A program made the position numbers and the translations under genes. A DNA stretch of 40,933 bases from a virus. Below the pieces are notes generated by a model. The model was not told the DNA's origin and ran no database searches. It saw only the letters and a program-made list of their open reading frames with translations. Position 1 is the first letter of the stretch, and every line of letters begins with the position of its first letter. The stretch covers positions 1 through 40,933 of IMG/VR virus record IMGVR_UViG_3300047468_000081. One strand, given 5' to 3'. This document shows positions 17,460 to 24,970 of the stretch, piece after piece.

Positions 17460-19000
17460 TGCGTAGACGTAAACGCCTGCGCCAATCCTTCGAATAGTGG
17501 GGACATCGTTTGCGGAACGAAGTGAGTTTCGCTCCGCTTGCCATCAAACATCGGCGGCGGGTCGGGCCGCACACCGCGCAGCGGGTCGAGCATGCGCCAC
17601 ATGTAAACGAGCGCGTCTACAAGGTCGTAGTGCCCGAAGTTTTCCGTGCGCTCGTAGTCGGTGCGTTGCTCATTCCAGACCGCAACCTGCAAGTGAGCGC
17701 TGAGACGCGGGCAGCTCGGGAGCACCACGATCTTATCGCTGTGGAATGCATCGCGGAGCGCATACAGGGCCGCTTCCTTGTCGTCTTTGCGCGTGTGGCC
17801 TACCTCGATCTTGTGCGTCACAACCAGGTCGCCGATGAGCTGCGCGCTCGTGTCGCTGATGCGTAGGTATGGGTTGCCGTGAAAGCTGCCGTGGTTCTCC
17901 GACCAGAAGTGCAGCCCCTTGGGCCGTTCGTGCCCGTACAGCTTCTGCCCGCCGCGCGCGAGGATGCTCGCATCGCCATACAACGCCAGCTCGGCGCGGT
18001 TGATCTCCGCAACGATGTCATGCGTGGTCTGGTTGCGCTCTGCGTACTCGCGTTCGATTACGAGCTTCGCGAGCGTCGGGTGCCAGTATCCCCATAGGAT
18101 AGCGAACAGGTCGCGAAACCCAGGGTCCATAGCAACGATACCCAAAGCACATCGGGGACGTTCCAGCGGGACAACGTGTCGACCAGGATCAAAGTCAGGA
18201 ACCACGCGCCTAGAACGCGGACGGATGCGCTTACCGTCATACTCACGCTCCGCGAGTTCCTTTTCGATGCGCGCTGAATCAGCGTAATAAGCCTCTTTTT
18301 CCTCCTGCGTGAGCGCGGTGTTATCCCATAGCGTGCGGAAGATGTACGCATCGCGTGTCTTGGCCTCATCGCAGAAGTGTTCGAAGTCGTGATCCAGGTC
18401 CTCGGGTGCGGAGCTTTCGAGGATGAGCCGCGCGCCATGCCGCCGCTGGAACATGGGCATGATGACGCCGCCCACGGTCCGCTTCAGCCGCTTGACGTGC
18501 CCCGCCTCCGTGATGGCGTAGCCGTCCGACGCGCGACCGCGGCGACCCTTGGGCTTCATGTCGAGCCCGATCAGCAACAGCTTGGACCCGTTGGGGAAGT
18601 AGTAACCCTCGCGAAACCCGTCTTTGCTGCCGTAGTACTTTGGCCGCACGTCCTCGGGAGCGTCTGCGAACAGCCACTCGATAACCGGGATGATCACCTC
18701 GCCGATGTCACCGTAGAACGCGTGCGCGAAGGTGTGCGTGCTGCCTGCCTGCCGCATGCAGTCCTCAGCCTTGATCGCACTGACTAGCGTCGTCTTGCCT
18801 GTTCGGCGGGCGCAGTCGAGTACGAAGATCCTGCCCTCGCCATGGGCTTCCCAGTGGCGGTATTTCTCGTAGATCACCAGCTGGTGATCTTCCAGCAACC
18901 AGTCGAGCCGACCCGAGCGGTACAGCAGATCCCGCACGTCTGCGGGATGCATCTGCGATACATCTATGTAGGTCGGCTCGACTGCAGCTGACGGGGTCAA
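17453..19000 (-). CDS. terL: Terminase large subunit (about 515 aa)
   Basis: The ATPase half has a Walker A-like CARRTGKTT about 63-71 residues from the chosen start and a GYAITEAGHV segment where the Walker B region is expected. The C-terminal nuclease half shows GIVAMDPGFRD and, near its end, HYDLVDALVYMW with a conserved Asp. The enzyme pumps DNA through the portal and cuts concatemers. The N-terminus is uncertain: the frame stays open to 19192, but those residues overlap the 92-aa gene and look like shadow. TTG at 19000 is preferred; an ATG at 18952 is the alternative. The gene precedes the portal region as in many tailed phages. Confidence 0.9.
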   Translation of the reverse strand: MTPSAAVEPTYIDVSQMHPADVRDLLYRSGRLDWLLEDHQLVIYEKYRHWEAHGEGRIFVLDCARRTGKTTLVSAIKAEDCMRQAGSTHTFAHAFYGDIGEVIIPVIEWLFADAPEDVRPKYYGSKDGFREGYYFPNGSKLLLIGLDMKPKGRRGRASDGYAITEAGHVKRLKRTVGGVIMPMFQRRHGARLILESSAPEDLDHDFEHFCDEAKTRDAYIFRTLWDNTALTQEEKEAYYADSARIEKELAEREYDGKRIRPRSRRVVPDFDPGRHVVPLERPRCALGIVAMDPGFRDLFAILWGYWHPTLAKLVIEREYAERNQTTHDIVAEINRAELALYGDASILARGGQKLYGHERPKGLHFWSENHGSFHGNPYLRISDTSAQLIGDLVVTHKIEVGHTRKDDKEAALYALRDAFHSDKIVVLPSCPRLSAHLQVAVWNEQRTDYERTENFGHYDLVDALVYMWRMLDPLRGVRPDPPPMFDGKRSETHFVPQTMSPLFEGLAQAFTSTQW

Positions 19001-19008
19001 AGGTTGTT

Positions 19009-19287
19009 TTACTCGGGGATCTCTTCGAACTGCGCCGCGAACTGCGCCGCGGTTAGAACGTAGAACGTCACACCGTCGTCGTCGGTCAAGACGTAGTCGG
19101 TGAGGTTGATGTCGGTCTGCACCGCGTCGCCAGTGTCCAGAACGATCGGGAAACCGTCGATCGTGGTCGCGCGCACTGCGCCGCCCGTCCACTCGAGCAG
19201 GAACTCGCGCGTCTCCGCTGTGCCGTCGTACTGCACCACGTCCGCTTCGGTCGCGATGCGCTGATATGCTGTTGCTTCGGTTGTCAT
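19009..19287 (-). CDS. Small acidic hypothetical protein before terminase (92 aa)
   Basis: The protein starts MTTEATAYQRIATEADVVQY and is acidic, with several short beta-prone stretches (DYVLTDDDGVTFYVLTA) suggesting a small beta-sandwich or barrel. It has no cysteine or membrane segment. Its ATG overlaps the previous stop (ATGA), and its stop lies just upstream of the terminase start. It could be a terminase-associated or regulatory protein because of this position, but no family was recognised. Confidence 0.82.
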   Translation of the reverse strand: MTTEATAYQRIATEADVVQYDGTAETREFLLEWTGGAVRATTIDGFPIVLDTGDAVQTDINLTDYVLTDDDGVTFYVLTAAQFAAQFEEIPE

Positions 19288-19904
19288 GGGTTCTGCTCCA
19301 AAAATAGCGCCTTGAACTCTGCGAGGGTGGCGTTCAGGACAGCTTCAGCCTGCCCCCAGAGCTTCGCGGCGTCTTTGCCCTGTGCTTCTACCAGGGTAGC
19401 CGTCTGGACGGCAGCCGTGGACACCTCGTAGCGGCGTCGGGCATTGATGCACTTCGGGGTCTGGTCGGCCTGCGGGCAGTACACCGCGAGCATGTGGCCG
19501 TACTTGATGAGCCCGGCGTCGGCGGCTTGCAGGAAGCCGCCGCACGCGATGAGCAGCATCGCCGGCACGACGATCGCGAGCCTGGTTGCCCAGAGCTTCG
19601 CCTCATCGAGCTTCGTGTGCACCAGCGACTTGACCCGACTCTGCTCAGGGTAGTCCTGGTCGAGCTGTGTCTTCGCTTTGTCGATGTGGTGGCCGATCAT
19701 CCAGCCGCGGAACGCGTCAGGCTCCGGCGCTTCGACGATCGGTGACTCTGCTTCTTTGTCTTCTGGCATGGTTACTCCCATCACTTTGTCACGCGTTAGC
19801 GTGCTTGCTCCTGACACCTGCGTGCGCGCGTCGAGCCACGCGGCGTTCATGCGTCGCACCACGACGCAGTTCGAGCATTCGCACTGCTGCTTCACGTGCG
19901 TCAT
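19284..19904 (-). CDS. Membrane-anchored hypothetical protein with two possible starts (206 aa)
   Basis: The long form starts at 19904, overlapping the preceding stop by four bases (ATGA), and begins MTHVKQQCECSNCVVV with a CxC-x2-C cluster. An in-frame ATG at 19769 (residue 46) has a better ribosome site, GGGAG five bases upstream, giving a 161-aa form that begins MPEDKEAESP. Both share a hydrophobic helix at about residues 107-125 (ATRLAIVVPAMLLIACGG) and a helical C-terminal part with two Cys. The LLIAC sequence looks like a lipobox but follows a long cytoplasmic segment, so lipidation is doubtful. Function unknown. Confidence 0.75.
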   Translation of the reverse strand: MTHVKQQCECSNCVVVRRMNAAWLDARTQVSGASTLTRDKVMGVTMPEDKEAESPIVEAPEPDAFRGWMIGHHIDKAKTQLDQDYPEQSRVKSLVHTKLDEAKLWATRLAIVVPAMLLIACGGFLQAADAGLIKYGHMLAVYCPQADQTPKCINARRRYEVSTAAVQTATLVEAQGKDAAKLWGQAEAVLNATLAEFKALFLEQNP

Positions 19905-20233
19905 TCGTCGAGGCCAATCCCACGCAAGATGGCGTGCGCGCGGAGCACTCGGCTTGCGTCTATGGCGTTCAGCACCGCCAGCCGATCGCCAACCTGGCGA
20001 AACACAGACATGGTGGACTCGTCGTCGTCTGCGGCGTCGTCGTCCAGGATGGCGCCAAGCTCACCGTAGCCCGGTCGCCACGTCTTGAACTCGGCTTCGA
20101 CCGCAACGATGCAGCGGTGCAGCTCATCCCTAAGCGGAGCCGACTCCGTGTCGGCGCGAGCGGCTAGCGTGGCCCACGCGTTCTGCGCCGCCGCCCGCAG
20201 CTGCAACACGGCATCCTTCTGCCTGGTGTTCAT
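19901..20233 (-). CDS. Hypothetical helical protein (110 aa)
   Basis: The start is the ATG at 20233, which overlaps the stop of the secreted-protein gene in ATGA; a longer frame to 20359 only adds Arg-rich shadow residues. The protein starts MNTRQKDAVLQLRAAAQNAW, with an N-terminal helix, a very acidic centre (GAILDDDAADDDES) and a C-terminal helix (AIDASRVLRAHAILRG). No metal-binding or membrane motif is visible, and no family was recognised. Confidence 0.8.
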   Translation of the reverse strand: MNTRQKDAVLQLRAAAQNAWATLAARADTESAPLRDELHRCIVAVEAEFKTWRPGYGELGAILDDDAADDDESTMSVFRQVGDRLAVLNAIDASRVLRAHAILRGIGLDE

Positions 20234-20682
20234 GGCAACCCAATATTGTACGTGCCCACGTGTTGTGAACCCACGCAGCCGCCCGGAATCTCGCCGCCGC
20301 CGCATGTGCACTTGAGCTTGTTTACGTCGTGGTAGCCGTTGCCGGGATCCATCTCCCAATAGACCGTAGAGTTGCTCTGCGCGAGGTGGGTGTTCGGCGT
20401 TTGCCAGTTGTTGTCAGCGTGGCTGTAGTCGAACCGGTGGTAGCCCGCTCGAGTGCAGCGGTACTCGTCGACGCCGCCCGCGTTCGGCGAGCTGTAGGTC
20501 AGCTCGCACGCTGACAGTGAGCCCTGCGACCTGATCGTGTCCTCGGCCATGGTGTAGGCCGTCTTGTTGAACAGGTTGCACTGGTTCACGTAGACCACAG
20601 CCGCAGTCGTGTTGGGCTCGATACCCAACATTGCAAACGCCACAGCGACCAGTAACAACGCCGAAAGTAAGGTTTTCCGCAT
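20230..20682 (-). CDS. Secreted cysteine-rich protein (150 aa)
   Basis: A classical signal peptide opens the protein: MRKTLLSALLLVAVAFAML has a charged start and a hydrophobic core, and cleavage is possible around TTAAVV. The mature part of about 120 residues contains six cysteines (NQC, SAC, RC, KC, TC, GGC), which could form three disulfides in the periplasm, and is rich in Tyr, Asn and Gly. A good ribosome site (GAGGAAAG) precedes the ATG. Exported proteins are unusual inside a packaging operon. Superinfection exclusion, periplasmic or outer-membrane modification, or an unusual lysis component are possible; no family was recognised. Confidence 0.82.
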   Translation of the reverse strand: MRKTLLSALLLVAVAFAMLGIEPNTTAAVVYVNQCNLFNKTAYTMAEDTIRSQGSLSACELTYSSPNAGGVDEYRCTRAGYHRFDYSHADNNWQTPNTHLAQSNSTVYWEMDPGNGYHDVNKLKCTCGGGEIPGGCVGSQHVGTYNIGLP

Positions 20683-20884
20683 GTGCTTTCCTCGATCTTC
20701 AAAGTTGCCGAACCGTAAAACGACAGCCTAATCCTGTTCTTACGCCGCCGACCTGGCGCGCGATCCCGCGTGTGCTGTTGAACCCACGCATAGAAGAACC
20801 CGGCAGCAACGGCCACACATGACCGTTCTGCTTGTCCACACGTGTCCCGTAGCTGGATGCCAAGCCGCGCCGCATGAGCTGCAT

Positions 20885-21601
20885 CTATTCATCGCTGCCC
20901 TCACTCACGTCGAAGACTCGAGCGCCCGGCGCGAGCCCGGTCACGTCGATGTGCTTGATCGCTTCCTCGACCTGACGCAGCTCGGGCCATGCGATCAGAT
21001 GCGGAAGCACGACGCCGCTGCTCGGCGGGTCGTTCAGCGGTCGCTGGTCGGACCATGCGGGGAACACGGGCGGGTCAGCGTTGACGCCGAACGGTGTGAC
21101 ACTGATCGGAACGCTAGGGATCGCCGGGTCGTTTCCATGAACCACCGACGATCGCAAGTTGTCGGGAATGCCGAACAGCGAGCCGCTAGGCGGCAACGCG
21201 AGCGTGTTCCATTCGTTCGAGTAGCCCGGCCCGCGCCACTTCTCGACGTGCGCCGTGTGTGCCTTCTGCGTGTCAGCCAAGAAGCCGGTCAGCAGAGCTT
21301 GCATCTTGCGCAGACCCTCGAGCTTCTTGACGTTCAGCGCGTACGCCTTCTCCTCGGGTTCCGAGCGCGTTCGGTGCTTGTCCTTGGCGTCGAGCTTGCG
21401 CTTCGCCTGCTCCGTGCGCCGGATGTTGCGAGCCAGCAGCTTGGCGCGGCGCTGCGCGCGCTGCCGCTCTACTGCGGTGTTCGCGTCGTAGCTGATGAGC
21501 GACGCGAGCTTGTGTTCGCGGCGCAGTGCTTCACGCTCCTGCTTCTCGCGCTGTTCGTGCCGAGCTGCGGCTTCGATCGTGGCCAGATGTTCGTTACTCA
21601 C
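20885..21601 (-). CDS. Hypothetical basic coiled-coil protein (238 aa)
   Basis: The start is GTG at 21601 with GGAG seven bases upstream and an 8-base overlap with the preceding gene; a longer start at 21637 lies deeper in that gene and has no support. The protein begins MSNEHLATIEAAARHEQ. The first 110 residues are strongly helical and Arg/Lys/Glu-rich (AQRRAKLLARNIRRTEQAKR) and likely form a coiled coil that may bind nucleic acid. The second half is Pro-rich and less charged. The 202 bases after its stop (20683-20884) hold no clear gene. Function unknown; a packaging-related DNA-binding role is conceivable from location. Confidence 0.78.
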   Translation of the reverse strand: MSNEHLATIEAAARHEQREKQEREALRREHKLASLISYDANTAVERQRAQRRAKLLARNIRRTEQAKRKLDAKDKHRTRSEPEEKAYALNVKKLEGLRKMQALLTGFLADTQKAHTAHVEKWRGPGYSNEWNTLALPPSGSLFGIPDNLRSSVVHGNDPAIPSVPISVTPFGVNADPPVFPAWSDQRPLNDPPSSGVVLPHLIAWPELRQVEEAIKHIDVTGLAPGARVFDVSEGSDE

Positions 21602-22160
21602 TCTTATGCTCCAACCCTCCGCGCACGCGCGCGGCAAAGTACGTGTCTGGCTTCATGTTCGTGTTGAACGCAGGATGCGTCTGCCTGGTCGGGATGACCT
21701 CGATCCATCCCGCGCGCGACTGGTCCCACGGACGGTTCACCGAGTCGCAGATGTCGGCGAACGCCCGATCACACACAACGTACGTCTCCGCGCGCGCTTC
21801 CAGCTCCTTCGCGCTCCGCGGGCAATCGCACTGCGCGAGCTTGGGGTGTTGCCAGTTTGCCGGCGTGCGTTGCGCCTCGGGGTGTGCGTCGGTGAGCCGC
21901 TTGCCGTCGATGAACAGGCACTCATCCAGCTCGTGCAGCAGCATGTTGCCTACCATCTGACGGATCTGCATCTTCAAGCTCTCGCGAGGGTGCGGGCCGG
22001 CTTGCATCACCGACGACCGCATGATCACGCTCTCGCGTTTGTTCGTGGTCATGTCGTAGACAATCATCTCGCCTCGAACGGTAAGCGCCGGCGAGCTGTC
22101 ATCCTCACCGATCGTCACGTTGATGCGCTCGATCTTGAGCTTGCTCAGGTCGACTTTCAT
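21594..22160 (-). CDS. Hypothetical protein (188 aa)
   Basis: The start is the ATG at 22160, overlapping the stop of the zinc-ribbon gene in ATGA; an earlier in-frame start at 22181 lies inside that gene. The protein begins MKVDLSKLKIERINV. A beta-rich N-terminal half (ALTVRGEMIVYDMTT) is followed by a helix (LKMQIRQMVGNMLLHELDE) and a C-terminal region with isolated cysteines (CDCPRSAKE, CDRAFADICD). These do not form a clear zinc site. No family was recognised. Confidence 0.8.
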   Translation of the reverse strand: MKVDLSKLKIERINVTIGEDDSSPALTVRGEMIVYDMTTNKRESVIMRSSVMQAGPHPRESLKMQIRQMVGNMLLHELDECLFIDGKRLTDAHPEAQRTPANWQHPKLAQCDCPRSAKELEARAETYVVCDRAFADICDSVNRPWDQSRAGWIEVIPTRQTHPAFNTNMKPDTYFAARVRGGLEHKSE

Positions 22161-22498
22161 GTCTTCCTCAGATCGGGGCACTCACCGTTATTGTGGTGGC
22201 GCATGAGCTGCAAGCATGAGCCGCAGCGAAAGTCGCCCGATACCGATAGCGGCAGGTCCGGGCATTTCTTGCCAACTGGCGAGTGCAGCCAGCTCGGGAA
22301 CTGGCACCGCTCGCAACAGTCATCTGTCAGGGTGAATGCGCGCGAGCCGTCATCGGTCGGCGGCTTCGTGCTCTCTAGGTCGAGCTTGATCGCAGCTGTC
22401 ACGCTGTGTTGCGTCATCACCTGCGGCTTGCAGCTGCAGCTCGCGGTAAACGGCGCGTTGACGGTATCGCACCGTGGGCATATCCACGGGGCGTTCAT
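22157..22498 (-). CDS. Small zinc-ribbon-like protein (113 aa)
   Basis: The protein starts MNAPWICPRCDTVNAPFTAS. The W-x-C-x2-C-x3-N ... C-x-C pattern at residues 5-23 resembles a RanBP2-type zinc finger. A second cysteine-rich half contains DDCCERC, KKC, CGSC and GEC, enough for one or two more metal sites. Its ATG overlaps the previous stop by four bases. Zinc ribbons often bind nucleic acid or protein partners, but the role here is unknown. Confidence 0.78.
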   Translation of the reverse strand: MNAPWICPRCDTVNAPFTASCSCKPQVMTQHSVTAAIKLDLESTKPPTDDGSRAFTLTDDCCERCQFPSWLHSPVGKKCPDLPLSVSGDFRCGSCLQLMRHHNNGECPDLRKT

Positions 22499-22806
22499 GG
22501 CTTGAGCCTGATGTGCAGCGGAGCCTTGCGGAGTGGGCACCAATCGGGGATCGAGTCGAACGGTGGGCGATCAGCCGGCGCGCTTGGGTGATCGCAACTC
22601 ACATCTTCGTAGCCTGACGAGTGGTACATCGGGCATTCCCTGCACTCGCCGACGTCAGCCAGCACTGCCGCATCCCATTCGAAACGGTTGTCAGGCTTCG
22701 GACGGTTGAGCAACGGTCGCAGCGCGTCGAGCGCTTGCTGATACACCTCAGTGTTCCCGTCTGGCTCGGTTTCGCTAACGACCTTGAACGCTTCTTCGGG
22801 TGTCAT
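22495..22806 (-). CDS. Hypothetical Cys-containing protein (103 aa)
   Basis: The start at 22806 (MTPEEAFKVVSETEPDG) overlaps the preceding stop in ATGA. An N-terminal helical region carries QALDALRPLL. The second half contains ECRECPMYH, SCDHP and a terminal IPDWCPLRK, giving four cysteines spaced like a small treble-clef or ribbon metal site. Short phage proteins ending in a PxWCPL-type motif are common but mostly uncharacterised. It lies between a small membrane protein and a zinc-ribbon protein. Function unknown. Confidence 0.77.
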   Translation of the reverse strand: MTPEEAFKVVSETEPDGNTEVYQQALDALRPLLNRPKPDNRFEWDAAVLADVGECRECPMYHSSGYEDVSCDHPSAPADRPPFDSIPDWCPLRKAPLHIRLKP

Positions 22807-23051
22807 GGCTTGGCATCTCCGCAACAGAACGTGGCGCACCCTTCTCCGACTTCGACCACAGGTGCAACCTTGTGCATTACTCTCACGTAATGCGATGCGT
22901 AGGCAAGCTCGACCGCGATAGCGACCCAGCAGATCCAGCCGAGCGCGGCAGACTGCGACCCGCCGACCCATGCATTCGCTCTGCGCACTGCGCGACCCAA
23001 GCGACCGGGAGGCTTGCGAACGGGTTCGGTCGGCTCGTCGTCACTTCGCAT
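22803..23051 (-). CDS. Small single-helix membrane protein (82 aa)
   Basis: The protein opens MRSDDEPTEPVRKPPGRLGR, a basic polar segment, followed by a hydrophobic helix at about residues 37-55 (LGWICWVAIAVELAYAS) and a C-terminal part with Cys-Cys (TFCCGDAKP). The positive-inside rule would put the N-terminus in the cytoplasm. An AGGA lies about 9 bases before the ATG at 23051, and the gene overlaps the upstream gene by 11 bases. It could be a membrane regulator or lysis accessory, but it is far from the endolysin and no family was recognised. Confidence 0.77.
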   Translation of the reverse strand: MRSDDEPTEPVRKPPGRLGRAVRRANAWVGGSQSAALGWICWVAIAVELAYASHYVRVMHKVAPVVEVGEGCATFCCGDAKP

Positions 23052-23475
23052 CGCGCGCCATCCTTCCAGCTTCCTTGAGATCCAAGATCACCACCTGCGG
23101 CGCCTGCTGCTGCTGCCCGCCAAACGAGCTTGCAGCCGCTCCATTGTTCGCCTCGAGCTTGGGTGGTGTCGAGGCAATGCGTATCAGCTCGACCGCCGCC
23201 TTGAGCCGCACGGAATCTTCAAGCCCGCTCGTTGCGATGCGCCGCAGCTCCTCGATCGACTCGGCGACAGCTGCAGCTGCAAGCGACTGCGCCAACATGG
23301 CCGACCTCGCGTAGCTGTCTTGCGCAGTTGAGCCGCGCTGCCGAGCAAGCACCGTGCCGCCTTCGACGGGTGTGTCGTCTGCGACGTCTACGACCCTCAT
23401 CCAGCCGCCTTTGGAACCTCCGGTGTTACTTCTAGACCGCCCCCTAACTACTTGGGATTCATCATCTTCTGACAA
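23041..23475 (-). CDS. Possible small terminase subunit / first late gene (144 aa)
   Basis: The preferred start is TTG at 23475, because the strong ribosome site GGAGG lies 7 bases upstream; other starts at 23505 or 23400 lack such a site. The protein begins MSEDDESQVVRGRSRSNTG. A helical centre contains ELRRIATSGLEDSVRLKAAV and ELIRIASTPPKLE, a pattern seen in some small terminase subunits and related helical phage proteins; the C-terminus is Gln-rich. It is the first gene of the leftward late operon, a common place for TerS, which recognises the packaging site. The assignment is tentative; a different DNA-binding late gene is possible. Confidence 0.62.
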   Translation of the reverse strand: MSEDDESQVVRGRSRSNTGGSKGGWMRVVDVADDTPVEGGTVLARQRGSTAQDSYARSAMLAQSLAAAAVAESIEELRRIATSGLEDSVRLKAAVELIRIASTPPKLEANNGAAASSFGGQQQQAPQVVILDLKEAGRMARDAK

Positions 23476-23511
23476 CGCATCACCTCCCAACCACAACCCG
23501 CACACCTAACA

Positions 23512-23539
23512 TGGCACTGAGTGCCACTTAGTGTGCCAC
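23512..23539. promoter_or_regulatory. Candidate operator between divergent operons
   Basis: A perfect 15-bp palindrome TGGCACT-G-AGTGCCA (23512-23526) is followed by related half-sites AGTGCCAC (23520-23527) and TGTGCCAC (23532-23539), 12 bases apart. They lie between the late leftward and early rightward operons and upstream of the TTG start at 23475. A repressor or activator of late transcription could bind here; the protein is not identified. Confidence 0.55.
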
Positions 23540-23568
23540 AAAATGCGGCCTTTACGCCGCCGCAATGC

Positions 23569-23597
23569 TTGACCATTACGTTCTCGTCAAGTACGCT
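23569..23597 (+). promoter_or_regulatory. Putative sigma70-type early promoter
   Basis: TTGACC (23569-23574) and TACGCT (23592-23597) are 17 bases apart, a good -35 with a modest -10, 32 bases before the first rightward gene. Overlapping it is TTACG-N4-CGTCAA, close to the palindrome at 30067 and 32871, so the promoter may be regulated through that site. Confidence 0.5.
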
Positions 23598-23629
23598 GGG
23601 CACTCGGCTACACACCCCGAGGCAAACAA

Positions 23630-23890
23630 ATGAGACACGTCACCCTCAGCATTCAGGACATCCGCCGCATCGCCGCTCACTTCGTCGAGATGGCAGCCAC
23701 GGCCGACAACACGCCCCGCATCTCGTCTCGCACCGGGCTGCCCCGCCCCAACGAACGCGACCGCCTGCTGCGCAAGGCAAAGCAGGAGTCCGACACCGCC
23801 GACAGCTTCGAGCTGATGCTGTCGCAAGGCGTCGACCACTACATCACGGACGACTACTTCGGCGCGATCCGCACCAAGGTGGTGCCATGA
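23630..23890 (+). CDS. First early rightward gene, hypothetical (86 aa)
   Basis: The protein starts MRHVTLSIQDIRRIAAHFVE, with a helical N-terminal half and a C-terminal ELMLSQGVDHYITDDY segment. A GAGG stands upstream of the ATG, and the candidate promoter begins about 60 bases upstream. Its stop overlaps the next start in ATGA. No motif or family was recognised. As the first gene after an early promoter it is a candidate host-takeover or regulatory protein, but that is inferred from position only. Confidence 0.8.
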   Translation: MRHVTLSIQDIRRIAAHFVEMAATADNTPRISSRTGLPRPNERDRLLRKAKQESDTADSFELMLSQGVDHYITDDYFGAIRTKVVP

Positions 23891-24186
23891 CCGTCGCCGT
23901 TGAATGGCAGTTCCAGAACGGCATCGCCCTGTACCTGACGCGCGAGCAAGCCCTGCGCGCGTCGTCACCCCTCACCGACTATCCCGGCTTGATGTCGGTC
24001 ATCGCCGAGCTTGAGCCACAGCTCAAGCCGCTCAAGAACGCGCAGCTCGCCGGCGCGCTCGAACCCTATGGGTTCATGTCTCACGAACTGGCACACGCGG
24101 GCCGCCACACAAACATGCGCCGCCTGGTCTGGATGGCGGCGTGCGGCGTCAAAGAACTCACCGAGCCGGGAATGGTGCAAGCGTGA
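23887..24186 (+). CDS. Early hypothetical protein (99 aa)
   Basis: The ATG at 23887 overlaps the previous stop (ATGA). A long in-frame open stretch begins as early as 23521, but its residues are Arg/His/Pro-rich shadow of the preceding gene, so the short form is preferred. The protein starts MTVAVEWQFQNGIALYLTRE and has helical centre and C-terminal segments (VIAELEPQLKPLKNAQ). No metal site or membrane segment is seen, and no family was recognised. Confidence 0.78.
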   Translation: MTVAVEWQFQNGIALYLTREQALRASSPLTDYPGLMSVIAELEPQLKPLKNAQLAGALEPYGFMSHELAHAGRHTNMRRLVWMAACGVKELTEPGMVQA

Positions 24187-24386
24187 TCCCGCTCAACATC
24201 AAGCCAGGCACTGCTCAGTATGACGGCCTAGTTGAGGCCCTCGACCAGTATTGCGCCAACCAATCAGAGCACGAAGAGTGCGCCGGCGACCCTCCCAGCG
24301 AAAAGCTGGTAGCGGCACAAGAGCTGCTCGCCGAGCTGCAGCGCGGTCTGATCGATCACCTCCGGCTTTGGGGTGACCCAACATGA
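24183..24386 (+). CDS. Early hypothetical protein (67 aa)
   Basis: The start is GTG at 24183, overlapping the previous stop in GTGA. The protein begins MIPLNIKPGTAQYDGLVEAL and is mostly helical (EKLVAAQELLAELQRGLID) with a lone pair of Cys residues. The next gene starts inside its stop codon. It is acidic and small; no function can be assigned from the sequence. Confidence 0.75.
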   Translation: MIPLNIKPGTAQYDGLVEALDQYCANQSEHEECAGDPPSEKLVAAQELLAELQRGLIDHLRLWGDPT

Positions 24387-24571
24387 GCTTGTCATCTCGC
24401 CTATGCGAAGCCGCGATCTACTTCCAAGAGCTTGCGGAATACCAAGCAAGCTGCGCGCGCTGGGAACGCGACAAGGGGCGCTCTAAAGCAGCAAACAACC
24501 ACGCAAAACTCTCCGAGCTGTACTACCGCAATGCCCGCAACATGCTGTCCGACGAGGAGACGCCATGCTGA
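24383..24571 (+). CDS. Early hypothetical helical protein (62 aa)
   Basis: Translation starts at 24383 in an ATGA overlap. The product begins MSLSSRLCEAAIYFQELAEY and appears to be a helical hairpin with basic and aromatic residues (HAKLSELYYRNARNML). It overlaps the following gene by seven bases. No family was recognised. Confidence 0.74.
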   Translation: MSLSSRLCEAAIYFQELAEYQASCARWERDKGRSKAANNHAKLSELYYRNARNMLSDEETPC

Positions 24572-24777
24572 TCACCCGCGGTTCCAAAGCGCTGCGTACG
24601 TTCCCCGAGCTGTGCGGCTGCTGCGTCAAGCACGACGATGTCATGCTGTTCGAAGTAATGCCCGGCGACATCTGCACCGGTCGCGTGTTGAATGCCGATG
24701 GCACCACGGGCCCCACCCTGATCTGGTTCAACAAGACCGCCTACAACAACCTTGTCCAGTCGATCGCCGACTGGTGA
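24565..24777 (+). CDS. Early hypothetical protein, beta-rich (70 aa)
   Basis: The protein starts MLITRGSKALRTFPELCGCC and has a beta-rich middle (MLFEVMPGDICTGRVL) with an N-terminal CGCC. The four cysteines are too close for a typical zinc ribbon. It overlaps the previous gene by 7 bases and precedes a 10-base gap. Function not recognised. Confidence 0.74.
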   Translation: MLITRGSKALRTFPELCGCCVKHDDVMLFEVMPGDICTGRVLNADGTTGPTLIWFNKTAYNNLVQSIADW

Positions 24778-24787
24778 AGCTCGAGCT

Positions 24788-24970
24788 ATGAGCGACCCGA
24801 AAACAAAAGCGTTCGATAGCTTTTTTGTGGCTGCACTTGCCGCAGAAAAGTATCTGCATGGCACCCAAGACCCAGAAGGCAGGCAGTGCGCCCGCAACAT
24901 GCGCGCTGCCATTTACGCCATCATCGAAGCCTTCAGCGAAACCACAACCACAACCGAGAAACCGCAATGA
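24788..24970 (+). CDS. Early hypothetical protein (60 aa)
   Basis: The ATG at 24788 was preferred to one at 24752, which lies inside the previous gene. The protein begins MSDPKTKAFDSFFVAALAAE, is helical and has a Thr-rich end (SETTTTTEKPQ). It is coupled to the next gene by ATGA. No family was recognised. Confidence 0.72.
   Translation: MSDPKTKAFDSFFVAALAAEKYLHGTQDPEGRQCARNMRAAIYAIIEAFSETTTTTEKPQ

Noticed and set aside
19001-19192. N-terminal extension of the large terminase
   Set aside because: The extra residues overlap the 92-aa gene and are almost entirely Arg/Asp/His shadow.
20819-21667. Rightward 282-residue frame
   Set aside because: Antisense to the 238-aa gene, with Arg/Leu/Val-rich shadow composition and no motif.
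23521-24186. Single 221-residue early protein
   Set aside because: The first half is a His/Arg/Pro-rich shadow of the 86-aa gene; the ATGA-coupled start at 23887 is better.
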